Shown: positions 23,341 to 36,900 of the stretch, piece by piece
Layout of the letters: each line of letters begins with the position of its first letter
Position numbering within the stretch: position 1 is the first letter of the stretch
Assembly (NCBI RefSeq): GCF_905475395.1
Contig: NC_058342.1
Coordinates: 28,926,640 to 28,990,639, forward strand
Direction: 5' to 3'
Length of the DNA: 64,000 nucleotides
DNA from: Chrysoperla carnea
Lineage: Eukaryota; Arthropoda; Insecta; Neuroptera; Chrysopidae
Position numbers and translations under genes: made by a program
Notes under the pieces: generated by a model
What the model saw: only the letters and a program-made list of their open reading frames with translations
Database searches by the model: none
What the model was told of the DNA's origin: nothing

Positions 23341-23589
23341 ATGTTTATGCCAGGTGCAACAGAATCTGAGGGTTTAAATTTAGGCAGTTTAGGAATGTTA
23401 AGTACTACTGCAAATGGCGCAAGTGGGATACAGCAGAAGGATACTACTTGGACAAAGTTATTTGTGGGTGGTTTACCATATCATACAACGGATAAATCGT
23501 TACGTGAACATTTTAATGTTTATGGTGATATTGAAGAAGCTGTTGTGATTACAGATCGACAAAGTGGGAAAAGTCGTGGATATGGTTTT
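23341..23589 (+). CDS. Rbm24: RBM24 homologue, coding exon 1
   Basis: 83 codons covering the leader and the RRM up to the GYGF of RNP1. The donor is GTAAGT at 23590, phase 0. The intron falls inside RNP1, between Phe83 and Val84. The open frame runs on for 32 more codons into the intron, but that extension is not RRM-like. Confidence 0.93.
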
Positions 23590-26500
23590 GTAAGTATCTT
23601 TTTATTTTATAGTGTGTATGTTTTTTCGTTTATTTTGCTTTCATTTAGCCGGCCAATTTTTCCAGAGAAACCTACAACCATTTGTTAAGCTTTTTAATTT
23701 GATTTTTCGTATCATCCAATTTTTTAAACAATTTATTTGCTAACTACGAAAAAGTCGTTATAGATAATCTGAAGAATTCGTTTTTTAGATGAATTAACTC
23801 AAAATAATAACTTCTTATTCCTTAAAACAAATGCTTTCTAAAAATGACCATAAATTATATAAAAGTTTTCCCAAAAAACATAGATTTTGAGTAAATGCTT
23901 CCTAAAACAATTAAATACTTTGTTGTTTTATCAAGAAACTGAGCCATGCTTTTTTATTATTTTGCAACAAAAGAGCGGTTTTTTTTTATTTATTTTGCGT
24001 TCGTTTGATTAAATCCTTTTCTAACTCCTATTGTCCTGATTATTTAAAATTTTTTTTATCGGGATGGAGGAACAATTGTTATTAGTTTTCGATTATCGAA
24101 GAATTTGCTTTTCTTTCTAAAAAAATTCTTCTTAAAATTGACTTTTTTATGAAACATTTTCAGAATAAAAAGTTGGTTATTTTGAGCAAATGTTTTCTAA
24201 AACTTTTCGGCCAAAATATTAGGGTTTTTTATTGACTTTGACGAAAAATATCAAGAATAAAATTTATTCGATAATGAAGAATGAGTTTTCCGTGGTAAAC
24301 AAAGTAATTTCGACCAAGAAATTTTGCAAAAAAAAAATTTTTCTCTGTTCAATTTCTAAGCGTTGAAAATCGCAATTTTATTATTATTCAATTTTATGAA
24401 TTGTATCCGATATGACTGGATATTTTATAAATAATATTCGCTCAGCCTATGATTATTTTAAATAATTGGATAATTTAATTTCAATGTTTTAATAAACATT
24501 TCGATTTGTGATATTAATTTTAAAATAATTATTATTCATAATTGTGTTGAAAATAAACAGTTTGAAGAAAATACTTTGAAATGTTTGAAAGAAAAGACAA
24601 AATCAAAACTGTTTTTGTAACTTAATTAAGTCATGCGCAAAAAAAAAATTATATATCCAGGAATATTTCTGGGAGGGCACTGTACTTGAAAGTATGAATA
24701 AGGGAATATGTTTGCATATATATGTCTTTTTTTTTCTTCTCCATTGTGCATTGTTGTTTTTTTCTTTGACTTTTTAACGGTTTTAAGGATAACTTTCATT
24801 CTTTTGACTTACAAGTTTAAAATAAATTTCCATTGAATCAAAAAAAAGAACTTTGGGGACATGAAATGTGATCAAATTTTCTAAAATGAAACCTGTTTTT
24901 CCATTTTTTATGAACCCATATAGAATTTCGCCATGTCTATCTGTAATTACCAAAATCAAATTTAAACAAGTGAAAACAAACAGTTGACTGAGTTAAGTGT
25001 TGGAATACCATGTATACCTAGTGCTTATATTATTTTTAATAAATTAGAAAAGTTTAAAAAGCCAACACAATTATAGCAGCCTTTCGGCGGCCTTTTCGAA
25101 AGTATTTTCAAAATTTTTTTTTTTTCGATTTTCGAAAATCTTTCACAAGATCACTAATTGAAGGTTAGGTTAGATTATATAGGCTGTCCACGAAGGACAT
25201 ACTTAGGCTATAGAGAACCTTTGTGATACCACATATGTGTTTTACCACCTTTCCACTGATAATTTCATTTATCAGCTCCTCAATTTCAGAGGTTGAGTGC
25301 ACCTCCTTCATGCATATACCATGCACTACACCAGCCCATCACAACTATTAATTAAATTAATTTTGTTGCGACGGCGAGAATCGAACCCGCTACCCTAAGC
25401 ATACCGCAGACGGAATTGGTTAACTTTAATAAGACACAGAAATTTAATTTCCTAAAACTTCATCAAATAAGTTAGCGACGGATGGCAAATTTAAGGTTAT
25501 ACGGTTACCAGAGCAATGTAATAGATCAAAATTTCATGTGCTTTCAAAGCCAGCAAGGCACCCAATATCTTTTTCGTTTATAGAGGTACATAAGTGGTTT
25601 TTAGCGCATTACCGAAGGAAATAGAGCTATTGATTTTGTACTGATGATGAAATTTTGAAAAAATTTCTTTAAATATTCATTGATCCTATCTAATAGATGT
25701 CAAAAATGACCATCGTTAAAATTTATATATATCTATACGTTTAAGTGTCTGTAAACTTTCTAGCAATTTAAGTCCGATTTGAATAAAATTTGGTGTCAAA
25801 AAGAATTTTTATGTATTTGAAAGGTCATGTTCGTTAATGAGAAAAATCAATTGATAAAATGTTGAATATTTTCAACATTTATTTTATTTTTAATCAGCTT
25901 AGGCAAAAAAGTACTCTGGCACTTTTTTCTCTAGACGCTTAGTTTTCGAAATCAAAATTATTGAAAAATTTAAAATGCAATATTCGAAATTTGTTTTTCT
26001 TTCAATCTCTGAGGGAATTCGTTTAGCTAACGTAGTTCCTGCGCTACGAATTTGTCTCACTTATAGAGATTATAGACAAAAAATTTTATCGAGATTATAA
26101 ACAATCTATCCAGACATCTCTGAATAAAGTTGTCCACAGGATGAGAAAGCATGGTTTCGAGAACAACGCTTTTAATATAAATATTGTCGAAGAAAATAAA
26201 TGAGAACTCTAGGATATTTCGAAATAAATTTCGACTTTTGCCCCAATTTCCTAAATGAGTTTTTTGTATTTTTTAAAATACGTATTTCGACTACCAAGTA
26301 GTCATCATCAGTAAGAATTAGCTAGTGATTACTCTTATTATGAACGTTACTCTTTGCTAATTTGGTGGCGGACTGCACACTGATACTTTCACAAATTTTT
26401 AAATTTATACAAATTGTAAGAACACGAAAGTATCAGTGTGCAGTCCGCCACCAAATTAGCAAAGAGTAACATTCATAATAAGAGTAATCACTAGCTAATT

Positions 26501-27955
26501 CTTACTGATGATGACTACTTGGTAGTCGAAATACGTATTTATAAAAAACTGATCTAGGAAATTGGGGCAAAAATCAAAATTTATAACGCTTTTAATGTTT
26601 TATCATGATTAGTCAATACTGATCGGATTTGTCTGAATGAAATATGTTTGAATTATTCAAAACTGTGTTTGCCCCCGTTAAAAAAAACTGTATTAGCGCA
26701 TTATTTGTTTTCTTATCATATATGAAACAAAGCAACGTCTGAATTTATAAGATTTTATCATAAATAAAACACCAATTACGGTCCTAATTATTTAAATTTA
26801 TTAATTAAATAAAATAAACAATTTGTGAATTATGTCATTGAAATTATTATTTAATTAATTATGAAATGAAAGATTATGTGCTAATTAAAATTGATTTTTA
26901 AATACAGCGATTTTTGGTGGGGGAATAAGGTATGGGGATTTTGTATTTTTATTTCAATAACTACAAAGTGAAAACGGAATTTTAAAACCGCCGCTAAGAG
27001 GGATATAGATTTTCAATTTTCTATCTCAAATTGAATGAACTTTAAGTAATAACAAGTGAAAACAAACAATTGACTGAGTTAATTGTTGAAATACCATGTA
27101 TAGACAGTGTTGATTACTTTATCACATTACACATATATACATGTAACACATATATAATTGATATTCCCATATAACACATACTATACAGTTTGCGCATAAT
27201 TTGCGCTCTCACGAGTAAACAGTGATTTTTTCGAAAAAATGTTTCAAACCAAAGTTGTTAATTTTTTGATAAGGAACATTTTTTACATTTATACTTTTGT
27301 TCTATTTCTAGCGGTTTGAAAGACGGGTCGTACGGGCCAAGACCCAATTGACCCTTGTTGCTCATAGGGTATTATCGTTAGTCAAAAATAAATTATAAAA
27401 TTTGAAAAAAGTTAAAATTTATGTAAAAATATACTTAAATATTCTGATTTCGAGTCATAAAAACACATTTTTCTTTTATAATATTAAAATTAAAAATCGT
27501 AATTTTTAAACTGTATATCACGTGACCAAAAATGCGGGCAAGCTTTGCTGTGATGTCATATCGGTATGAGCCATAGACCATCAATTAGTTCAGTGTGGAC
27601 CGCTGGGTATAATATATCCATAGATAATCAGTATTTATATTTATTATAATCAGATGTCTATGAATATATCTGTCAAACTTATTTGTGTTATTTCGTGTAA
27701 TGATACCGATATTACGTCACCAAATAGGATGCTCGTGTTTTTGACAGTTTAAAAAAGGTTTAAAATGTAAGTTTTTGGCAAGAAAGTTTGTGTATTTTTC
27801 TGAAATAATTTTTTTGTGGCTTTTTATTAGCAAAATCAACATTTTGAAGTACTTTTTTAAAAATAGTAGAATACCCTACTTTTATAAGTGCTTTTTTCTT
27901 CAAAAATATCTAATTGAACTTATTATAAACTGTCTATAGTCAATGGCTTATTTTC

Positions 27956-27992
<37 letters not shown>

Positions 27993-30900
27993 TAATTTTA
28001 TTTATTTTTTATTGTTTTAAAGGTTATTATGGGTGATCGTCCTTCAGCTGAACGTGCATGCAAAGAACCAAATCCAATTATCGATGGCAGAAAAGCAAAC
28101 GTAAATTTAGCAATATTAGGAGCAAAACCCAGAGGCAATGTACCCACTGGTATGTGAAAATTTTCTTATAAATCTATGTGTTTAAATTTTATTTTCCACT
28201 ACATGAAAATACCACTCTACTACAGTTAGAGACACTTTTTTCATATTTCATAAATCAATTGATTTTTTAACTTTCATACAGGCTGATTTTTTAAAAAGTT
28301 TCCTGTTAATTTTTTCAAAAAACAGATTGATAAGTCCAAAAAACAGATCTTCTTATTTTCGGAAGTAATGAAAATAATGTGTTTAATTTTCCGAGGTCGT
28401 CCTTCGAGTCAAATATCTTTGTTTTTATTTTTTTAAATTTACCGGAAACTTTTTACAAAATTATTCTGTAAAGTCACACAACATATCTAGTGGCTTACAG
28501 ACTGACATGTCTAAAGTCTTTGGTTTGATTCCCATCCAGATGCGTATATTTCTTGATGTAAGTTTTAATGTTGAAAGTTTGTTCTATCAAAATAATTCAA
28601 AAGACTTTTTATTTTTTTACGACATAAAGTAAAAATAACAATTATGACCAAGTCTCCCCTCGCCTCTTATAATTGTGTTTAAAAACAGTGAACAACGATT
28701 GTTTATACTTTTATCGGGGAAGGTCATATATCCTATTTTGGTTGTAGGAACTTTGGCAAGGACTTTGAGGTCAACAAATACATATTTTAAGGTAGTTTGC
28801 TCATAAAAGTAAAGTTCATAAATGTATTCTCGTATACAGGGTGCTTAAAAAGTTCGAAACCCTAAATAATGGCTGAAAAAATGACCATGACAAAAATTGA
28901 AGGATTTCACTCGTAAAATCTAAGAGTGGTCGTGGATTTGACCCTTATATTGACCATGAAGGTCACTTCCAGGTCAAGTAGATTTTTTTAAATGATGAAT
29001 TAATCACTTCTTGGTTATATGAGTTCTCACGGAATTTTGCCTGAAATTAAATGAAAAAGCAAAACTTAGTGCTTCAGAATAAAATGCGAATAGTGACGTT
29101 CTATCTATTCTAATACTTTCATAGTGAAAAACCGGAACAGTGGCTGAGCGAGTACAGGTGCAATCGCCTTTAACCGTTTGATTACTGAGACTGATAGTTG
29201 CGTGTTCGAATCTAAGTAGAGGCAGTCGGAACAATTAAAATTGTTGATTCGAATGTAGTTTAATAATGAGGTGGGTGGCCTCTGTTATAGACATGTCTGA
29301 AAACGGAGATTAAACTCCATTATTACTATAGTGAATTCATTTAATCATTTTATCATTACTTGAGAATTTTATTCATTTAAGAATTTTATTTTAAAAAATC
29401 GATCTGACCTTGTGAAGTGACTTTCATGATCGAGGTTAAGGTCAAAGACAAGGTTACCATGAGATTGAGCTACAACGAATTTTTTTTCAGTCGTTACTTT
29501 CTGAAATTCAGGGAGAGTCTTGAACTTTTTAAACACTCTGTATATGTACACTATTTGTGAAAACATTTATGTTATTGTACACAATACTTAGACGTAGTGT
29601 GTATACATATACTCAATAGACACACAATTACATGTTGCTAACTTTTTTTTTTAAGTTAAAAAATTGTGTTTGCGGGTTAAACTACCTTAATTATAGAAAT
29701 AAACGCTATGAATACTTCAATAATCCGTCCTTGATTTTTATCAAAATATTCCCGCAATTATCATATTTTACGATTTAAGATTGTGTTACATTTTTCATAT
29801 TTATGAATGATATGAGTGGTCTTTGTTAATAAAGAAATTTTTGAAATAGAGTATAAAAAATTTTTTGAGAACTTTATTTCAAATGCAAGTTGAAAATAAT
29901 AACTAACTGAGTTACTTGCTTTAATACCGTGTATATACACGATTGAGTATCAGTAGATGCATTATTTTTTTTGTAATACTAACAATATTTAAGTTCATTT
30001 CTCACATTTTGATCGTACACTTATTCACTCATGCACTGAGAAAAATTCGTAGCGCAGGAGCTGTGTTAGCCAAACAAATTCCCTCAAAAATTAAAAAAAA
30101 TCGAAAAAATTCGAAAACTAAGCGTTTAGAGAAAAATCACAAAAGTACTTTTTTGCTTAAAACTGATTAAAAAATACAAAAATATTTTTTCTTCTGGAAA
30201 CATTTTAGGCTTACGATCTTAGTATCACAGTTTCGACGGCTTTAAGGATGTATGAGCATGGTAGTGGGGGCACAAATTTAAAAATAGATATTTTCAATTT
30301 TGATGATAAATTTATATTATTACTTGACGATACAAGACGAAAAGTATGAATAAAATTTTTCAATATCTGGCTTAATTTTCAAAATATCGAAAATTGAAAA
30401 TTTTGTTTAATTATTTAGCTTTCGATATTTCGAAAACCAAGACACATATCGAAAAATTTTATTCTTAGTTTTCGTCTACATTCATGAAGTTATAACAAAA
30501 TTCATCATCAAAGTTGAAAATAAGATAAAAATAATTTCAACCCTTAATCTACCCTGCTCTTACATCCCTTATATGGACGGTGACACTTAGTTTTTTTCTT
30601 TTCTAATTCATTGCTAATATGTTTACTTTCTATTAAAAAGTTTTTTTTAAATTTTTTTTCATTCATTCCAAATGAAAATTATCAAAAACTTCCAAAATAT
30701 GTCGTTTTTTGAGATTCCTCCATAAGAGCCAATGTATTTTATATCGATTTTTAATGACTTTTTTCTTAAAAATTTGCCCGGTTACCTATGCTGAAATTTT
30801 AACCACATATTCTTTGAGTAAAAGACTACCTACAAACAAATTTTGAGCCTTTAAATCAAACATTGTTGTCATGCTCATACATCCTTAATCGTAGGAGCTA

Positions 30901-33900
30901 CGTCCCTGTAACAATTAACCAAATTTTCCATAATATCTTTTTCAAGAATATATTTACAGTAATTATAAACAAGATTTCGAAATAAATCTGTCGTTTTAAG
31001 AACGAAATTTTACTTGGAGATGATCCAAAAATCATTTGTGTCTTCTTTTTTTTTTTCATTTCGTTATAATCATAGTTATTTTTTTACCATAAATTTTTTG
31101 GCGTTTATATTTTAGTTAATTATATATTTCGTTGATTAATTAATACTAAAAGTAATTTTTATACAAAGTGTTTCATATTTCGATGGCCAACTTGAACGAG
31201 CTTATATTAAAACTCGTTAAATAATATAAAAAAGCGAAAAAAAAAATCGATTTTCATTATTAACTGAAAAGACTTCTGAAATAGTATTTAAATAGGCCTA
31301 GGTCGAACTAGGCCTTTTTTCAACTTTGATGATGAATTTTATTATAACGTGAATGTAGACGAAAAATCAGAATACAATTTTCAAAATATCTAAAGCCTTC
31401 GAAAAGATGAAACACAATATTTTCACAACAATTTATTCAAATTGCATTTAAAGTTATCAAAACAGAATAATAAAGCCACAAACGTAACTAAATTTATTAT
31501 TTTACTGTGAATTTTGTACTTGTATAGATAAACCGATAGTGGCTCATTAGTATCGAAAATTGTTTCAAACAAGTGAAACAAACATTATACATTTCCCTCG
31601 AACCCGGACTTGGATTCATGACAAGCGCCCTACCAATTAGGCTATTCGAGTTATAGACACAGAGTGCAATTTTTTCAACTCATTGAATTTTTATTTTTAC
31701 TTTGATTATTCACTTATTTATTATTATTACTTTTTGTTATTGTTTACTTTAATCATGTATACGATATTTATTTACATCATAGTCTCTCGATTATAATTGA
31801 TGTTTTTAATATGATACATACAGCGTAAAGTGAAACCAAACATACATACTGTCACACATAATACATACTATACAATTTGTTTCAAACATGTTTATTTTTT
31901 TCATAAGGAACATTTTTTACATTTAAACTTTTGTTATATCTAACGGTTTACAAGATGGACCCAAGACCCAAGACCCAATCAACCTATGTTGCTAATTTAC
32001 GAACTCGACCTCACTTTTTACGTCCTGAACATGCTGTAAAAATTTCAACTTGATCTCTTTTTTTGTTTTTGAGTTATCGTGATGATACAGACGACAGACA
32101 GACATACAGACAACCGGAAATGGACTAATTAGGTGATTTTAAAAACACTTTTAACCAAAATTTTGTTCGTAGTATTAATATTTTTAAGCGATACAAACTT
32201 GGGACAAAACTTAGTATACCTTGATATAATATATATTAATAATAATAGGGTTTAACCTCCGTTTCTCTGACATATACGCCTATAACAGAGGCCACCCACA
32301 TCATTATTTGTTAATCTTTATTTATTTTTTAATTACAAACATATTTACAATTACATTTTGTGTGGGTGGAGTCGGTTACTTCGTTCTTATTCAAGCGACG
32401 ACAAAGTGATCAATTCTGCACTCCCATTAATTTTAAATTGTTCACACTGCCGCTGCCTGGATTCGAACCCGCAACCTAAGCCTAAATGAAAAACAGTCCA
32501 ATCAAACGCCTTAGACCGCTCGGCCATTTAGGCTCTACATTAAATTGTAATTGTAAATATGTTTGTAATTTAAATAAATATACCTTGAAATATTTCATAT
32601 ACATGGTATAAAAATAAAATGTAAGAGCAAATGAGAGAGAAATATCTATCTATTGATAAATAATACGGAGATTTTTCAAAATAGACATGCTAATACTTCT
32701 TCATCTACAGGTATCGTAAACATTTAACCATAAATAAGAATACTAATATATGTATTTTTTTTTAAATCAATTAACCTTGTACGGTTTGTTTTTTTATATT
32801 TATTATTGCATAAAAACATGCACTAATACAAACACAAACTCAATCGCTGATAAAAATATAAAATGTTTATCTATAAAAAATAGTGGAAAATATGAAAGCC
32901 GATTTTGATTCTTCAATTTTCAATTCCCTATATCAAATTTAGTTCTTTTTAATTCTCATAAAAATTCCGAAAAAAATTATATCCGTCCCTAGAAATCCCT
33001 TCTTAACTTGAAATAATTCCCTGCCCAATGAAGGAAGCTGCAAGAAATGTATATCTCATAAACCACATAGCTTGTGGTCTTTGGGTTATTAAACGGATTT
33101 ATAATACACCCTCACTCATTCCCGTTGACATTCGGTGCAATGCCCAAGTCTATATTTTCGGAAACGAATATTTATAACCCCCGAATTAAAAAAAGGGGTT
33201 ATATTAACCCCCGAATGGGCTTATGGCTCCCACTCAAGAAAAGCTTGCGAGGATGGCATACCAAGAAGGTCTTAAAATATTAGGAGATAATCTGAAAAAG
33301 GAACAATTAAAGGCATGGACCAGCTACGAGGGAGGGCGAATCGCCAAAAGCCTGTTGGGTGAAGGAAACTCGCTCGGTAACAGAGACGAGGAGATCTTGA
33401 AACTAAACAGAGCTGATATTAGAGTCATCGTACAGTTACTCACAGGGCATGATAACCTGAACAAGTTCCAACATCAGATTGGAAAAAGACAATCTCCCGC
33501 GTTTGACAGATGCGGAGAAAATTCAGAAGAAACATCGATCCACTTTCTCTGTTACTGCCCGGCGCTCATACAGCAGCGATGGAAATGGTTTGGTCCGGCC
33601 ATAGTCGAACCAGAAGAAATTAAGAAACTCAGCGCTAGGCAAATCCTGGGTTTCAGTACATCAGTTGGTTATAAAAGCCACTGAAAAGCGTAGAGGGGAT
33701 AGAGTACAAGGGTCTATTTGGCTAGGTGCTCTGAACCATTGCTTCGAGGCCCGATGCTCGAGCATGGCCCGCTAACCTCCATACGCATACCCCATACCCA
33801 TAACCCCCGAATAAAAAAAGAGATGTTATAAGTTTGGTCGCTATGTGTGTGTGTCTGTGTGTTTGTCTGTCTGTGGCATAGTAGCATCGTAACGCCTAAA

Positions 33901-36900
33901 CGGATGAACCGATTTTAATTTTTTTGATTTCATTTGAAAGATGATTTAACGGAGAGTGTTCTTAGCTATGTTTCAAGTGCGAACTTAGAGTTCCGTTCTC
34001 GAAAAAACTAAAAAATTGGCGATGATCTTCAAAATCGATCCAGTTTGGAAAAGGCATGACGTATAATTTTAACATATAAATAATTACTATGGAAATAATT
34101 GGTCAAATAAACCTGACTCAATTCATTTTGAAAAGTGAAATGGTAAAATAATTAGGTAATTCAAAACAATAATTCAAAATAACCAACTCAACTTAACTAT
34201 TACAATTTCAATTAAAATATTTCCAAAAATTTGTCCCAAAAAATGATAGGTCTTTAAATATCCATTTCATCTCATCTGATGTCCTTGACCATCACTTTGA
34301 TAATGATTTAAGAAGGAGTATTATAAGTTAAAGTGTTTATCTGTACGTCTATGTGTTTCTGAGTGACATCGTCGCCCTTAAACTGTCGAATCGCCTTGAT
34401 TGAGAACATTTTAAAGCTTAGTTTCCACAAATCGATTTACAAGGAATAAATCGCATTTGTCGAGGGTTTTTTAAATTTTGTAAATTTCATTTGTTGATAA
34501 AACCAAAAATGAGTATATTCCATAAGAATCAATTAATTTTTTCGATAAAACACATTTGAAATTCAACATTTTAATTTAAATAGGAAATCAAAATATTATT
34601 TGTTTTGTTTTTTTTTAAATATTTAAAAAACTTTGCACATGATTCCACAAAAGCTTAAGAAAAATTCATTTTGTATGTAATTGTGTACTAATTTCTAGTC
34701 AAAATCAAATCAGAAACCATCGACATTTTATCTAAATGGACAAACAGTCGAAGGCAAACGCCTTAGACCACTCGGCCATTTAGGCTCTTTACAGTTTATA
34801 AGAAATGCAAAAACTCAAAAACGAAAAAATATATGAAGCTGAAATTTTTACAGCGTACTCAGGACATAAAAAGTGAGGTCGAGTTCGTAAATAAGCAACA
34901 TAGGTCAATTGGATCTTAGGTCAACCCATCTTGTAACCGTTAGAGATAGAACAAAAGTTTAAATGTAAAAAATATTCCTTATAAAAAAATAACCAACTTT
35001 TGTTTGAAACATGTTTTCGTAAACATCACCGTTTACCCGTGAGGGCGCAAATTAGGCGTAAATTGTATAGTATGTATTAATATGGGATTATCAGTTATAT
35101 ATGTGTGACATGTATGTATGTGTAATGTGATAGAGTAATCAACACTGTGTATGCATGGTATTTCAACAATAAACTCAGTCAATTGTTTGTTTTCACTTGT
35201 TAAAACTGTAATTTCCCAGCGAAGCGGGTGGGTAATTGCTAGTATATGTTTATATAATGATTCAGTTGGGATCTTGTTATTTCGTTGTTGTTACGTTTTC
35301 TATTGTCTCGCCGTATAAAGTGTGGATTTATGATTGGTCTGTTTGATTTTGTAATATTCAATTTTAACATATCTAATGTCAACAACATACAATGGCTCTA
35401 CTTATGAAAATATGTTTTATCCAGTTTAATAAACAGACCACATTATTATTGTTGTCGAAAGTAATACGAGGAAAAGCTGATTATTATAAAGCTTTCTAAA
35501 ATCTGTTAATTAATTCAATAGCTTAAATTACCTTTCATTCAAATTTCAATTAAAATGAGCTTTGTTAGTCTAGGGTTGCCGTCTCTCTGGTTTCTCCAGA
35601 CCATATCCTTATCTGGAGAAACCAGAGAGACTCCGGACTTAAGCAAAAAATATAATTTTTGTTTTTTTCAAAAAAAGTTGATATCTACCAAAAACTCTAA
35701 AAACAGTTCAATCGAATTAGTTTAATGTTTGAAAATACGCAAAAAAAAATCGTTTTCAAGATTCAACAAGTGAAAACAAACAATTGACTGAGTTAATTGT
35801 TGAAATACCATGCATAGACAGTGTTGATTACTCTGATAAATACATGTCACACATACATAACTGATATTGTCATATAATGTCACGGGTAAACATTGATGTT
35901 AACGAAAAAATGTTTCAAACAGAAGTTGGTTATTTTTTTAATAAGGAATATTTTTACATTTAAACTTTTGTTCTATCTCTAACGGTTTACAAAATGGTCC
36001 TACGGACATAAGACCCATTTGACCTATGTTTCCCATTTACGAACTCGACCTCACTTTTTATGTCCTGACCACGCTGTAAAAATTTCAGCTTTATATCATT
36101 TTTCGTTTTTGAGTTATCGTGTTGACAGACGAATGGACGGACAGCCGGAAATGGACTAATTAGATGACTAATGAACAACTATACCAAAATTTTGTTTGTA
36201 GCATCAATATTTTTAAGCGTTACAAACTTGGGACTAAACTTAGTATACCTTGCATATTACATTCTTTGTATACTAATATTTTTTAACTAAATATAATTCT
36301 ATTTTCGACCTTATTAACTCATATATCGGTTATAGCGACTAATCGTTATTGGAATTAATCGGCAACCAACGTTTACATATACGCATTCTTTCACTTTAAT
36401 ATAAAAATGTGCATATCGCATATAACAACCATCGTTATAAACGAAACAACTTTAATGTTGAATTTTAAGCTACGGAACCTAATTATATACATAAATAAAA
36501 TACACCTTATGATTGATTTAAATTGGTAACTATATTTCCCAATCCCCAATACCAAAAGGGGTAGAAACTAGAAATAATAATTATTTGTGAATTATCTTTT
36601 TTTGGAATCATCCAACAGACACATTTATTTAATTAGGGGAAATAATTGACCACAATCACTGTGTTACACCTACACAATGGTTCGGTAGCGCTCAAATAAA
36701 ATACTAGATAGGGTAAAACAGACATGGGTAAATGTAGCTTATAGTCCCTCGGAGTCGTATGGGTATGGGTATGGAGGTTAGCGGGCCATGCTCGAGCATC
36801 GCGCCTCGAAGCAATGGTTCAGAGCACCTAGCCAAATAGACCCTTGTACTCTATCTCCGCTACTCTTTTCAGTGGCTATTATAACCAACTAATGTACTGA

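Larger units (their letters stand above)
23590..28022. other. RBM24 intron 1
   Basis: A 4.4 kb intron, GTAAGT to a T-rich tract and AG. It contains a family A fragment, a SINE-1, a near-perfect palindrome and another family A copy, each listed separately. The 3' end has a run of 30 T (27958-27987), then TTTTATTGTTTTAAAG at the acceptor. Nothing else is recognised in 23590-24960 or 27370-27950. Confidence 0.75.

Noticed and set aside
23590..23688. Open extension of RBM24 exon 1 ([12 protein letters not shown]...)
   Set aside because: It begins exactly at a strong GTAAGT donor, and the RRM continues in the exon at 28023 instead.
29004..29566. Minus-strand open frames of 76 and 65 codons
   Set aside because: They cover the family H MITE and the nested SINE-2, with no protein similarity.
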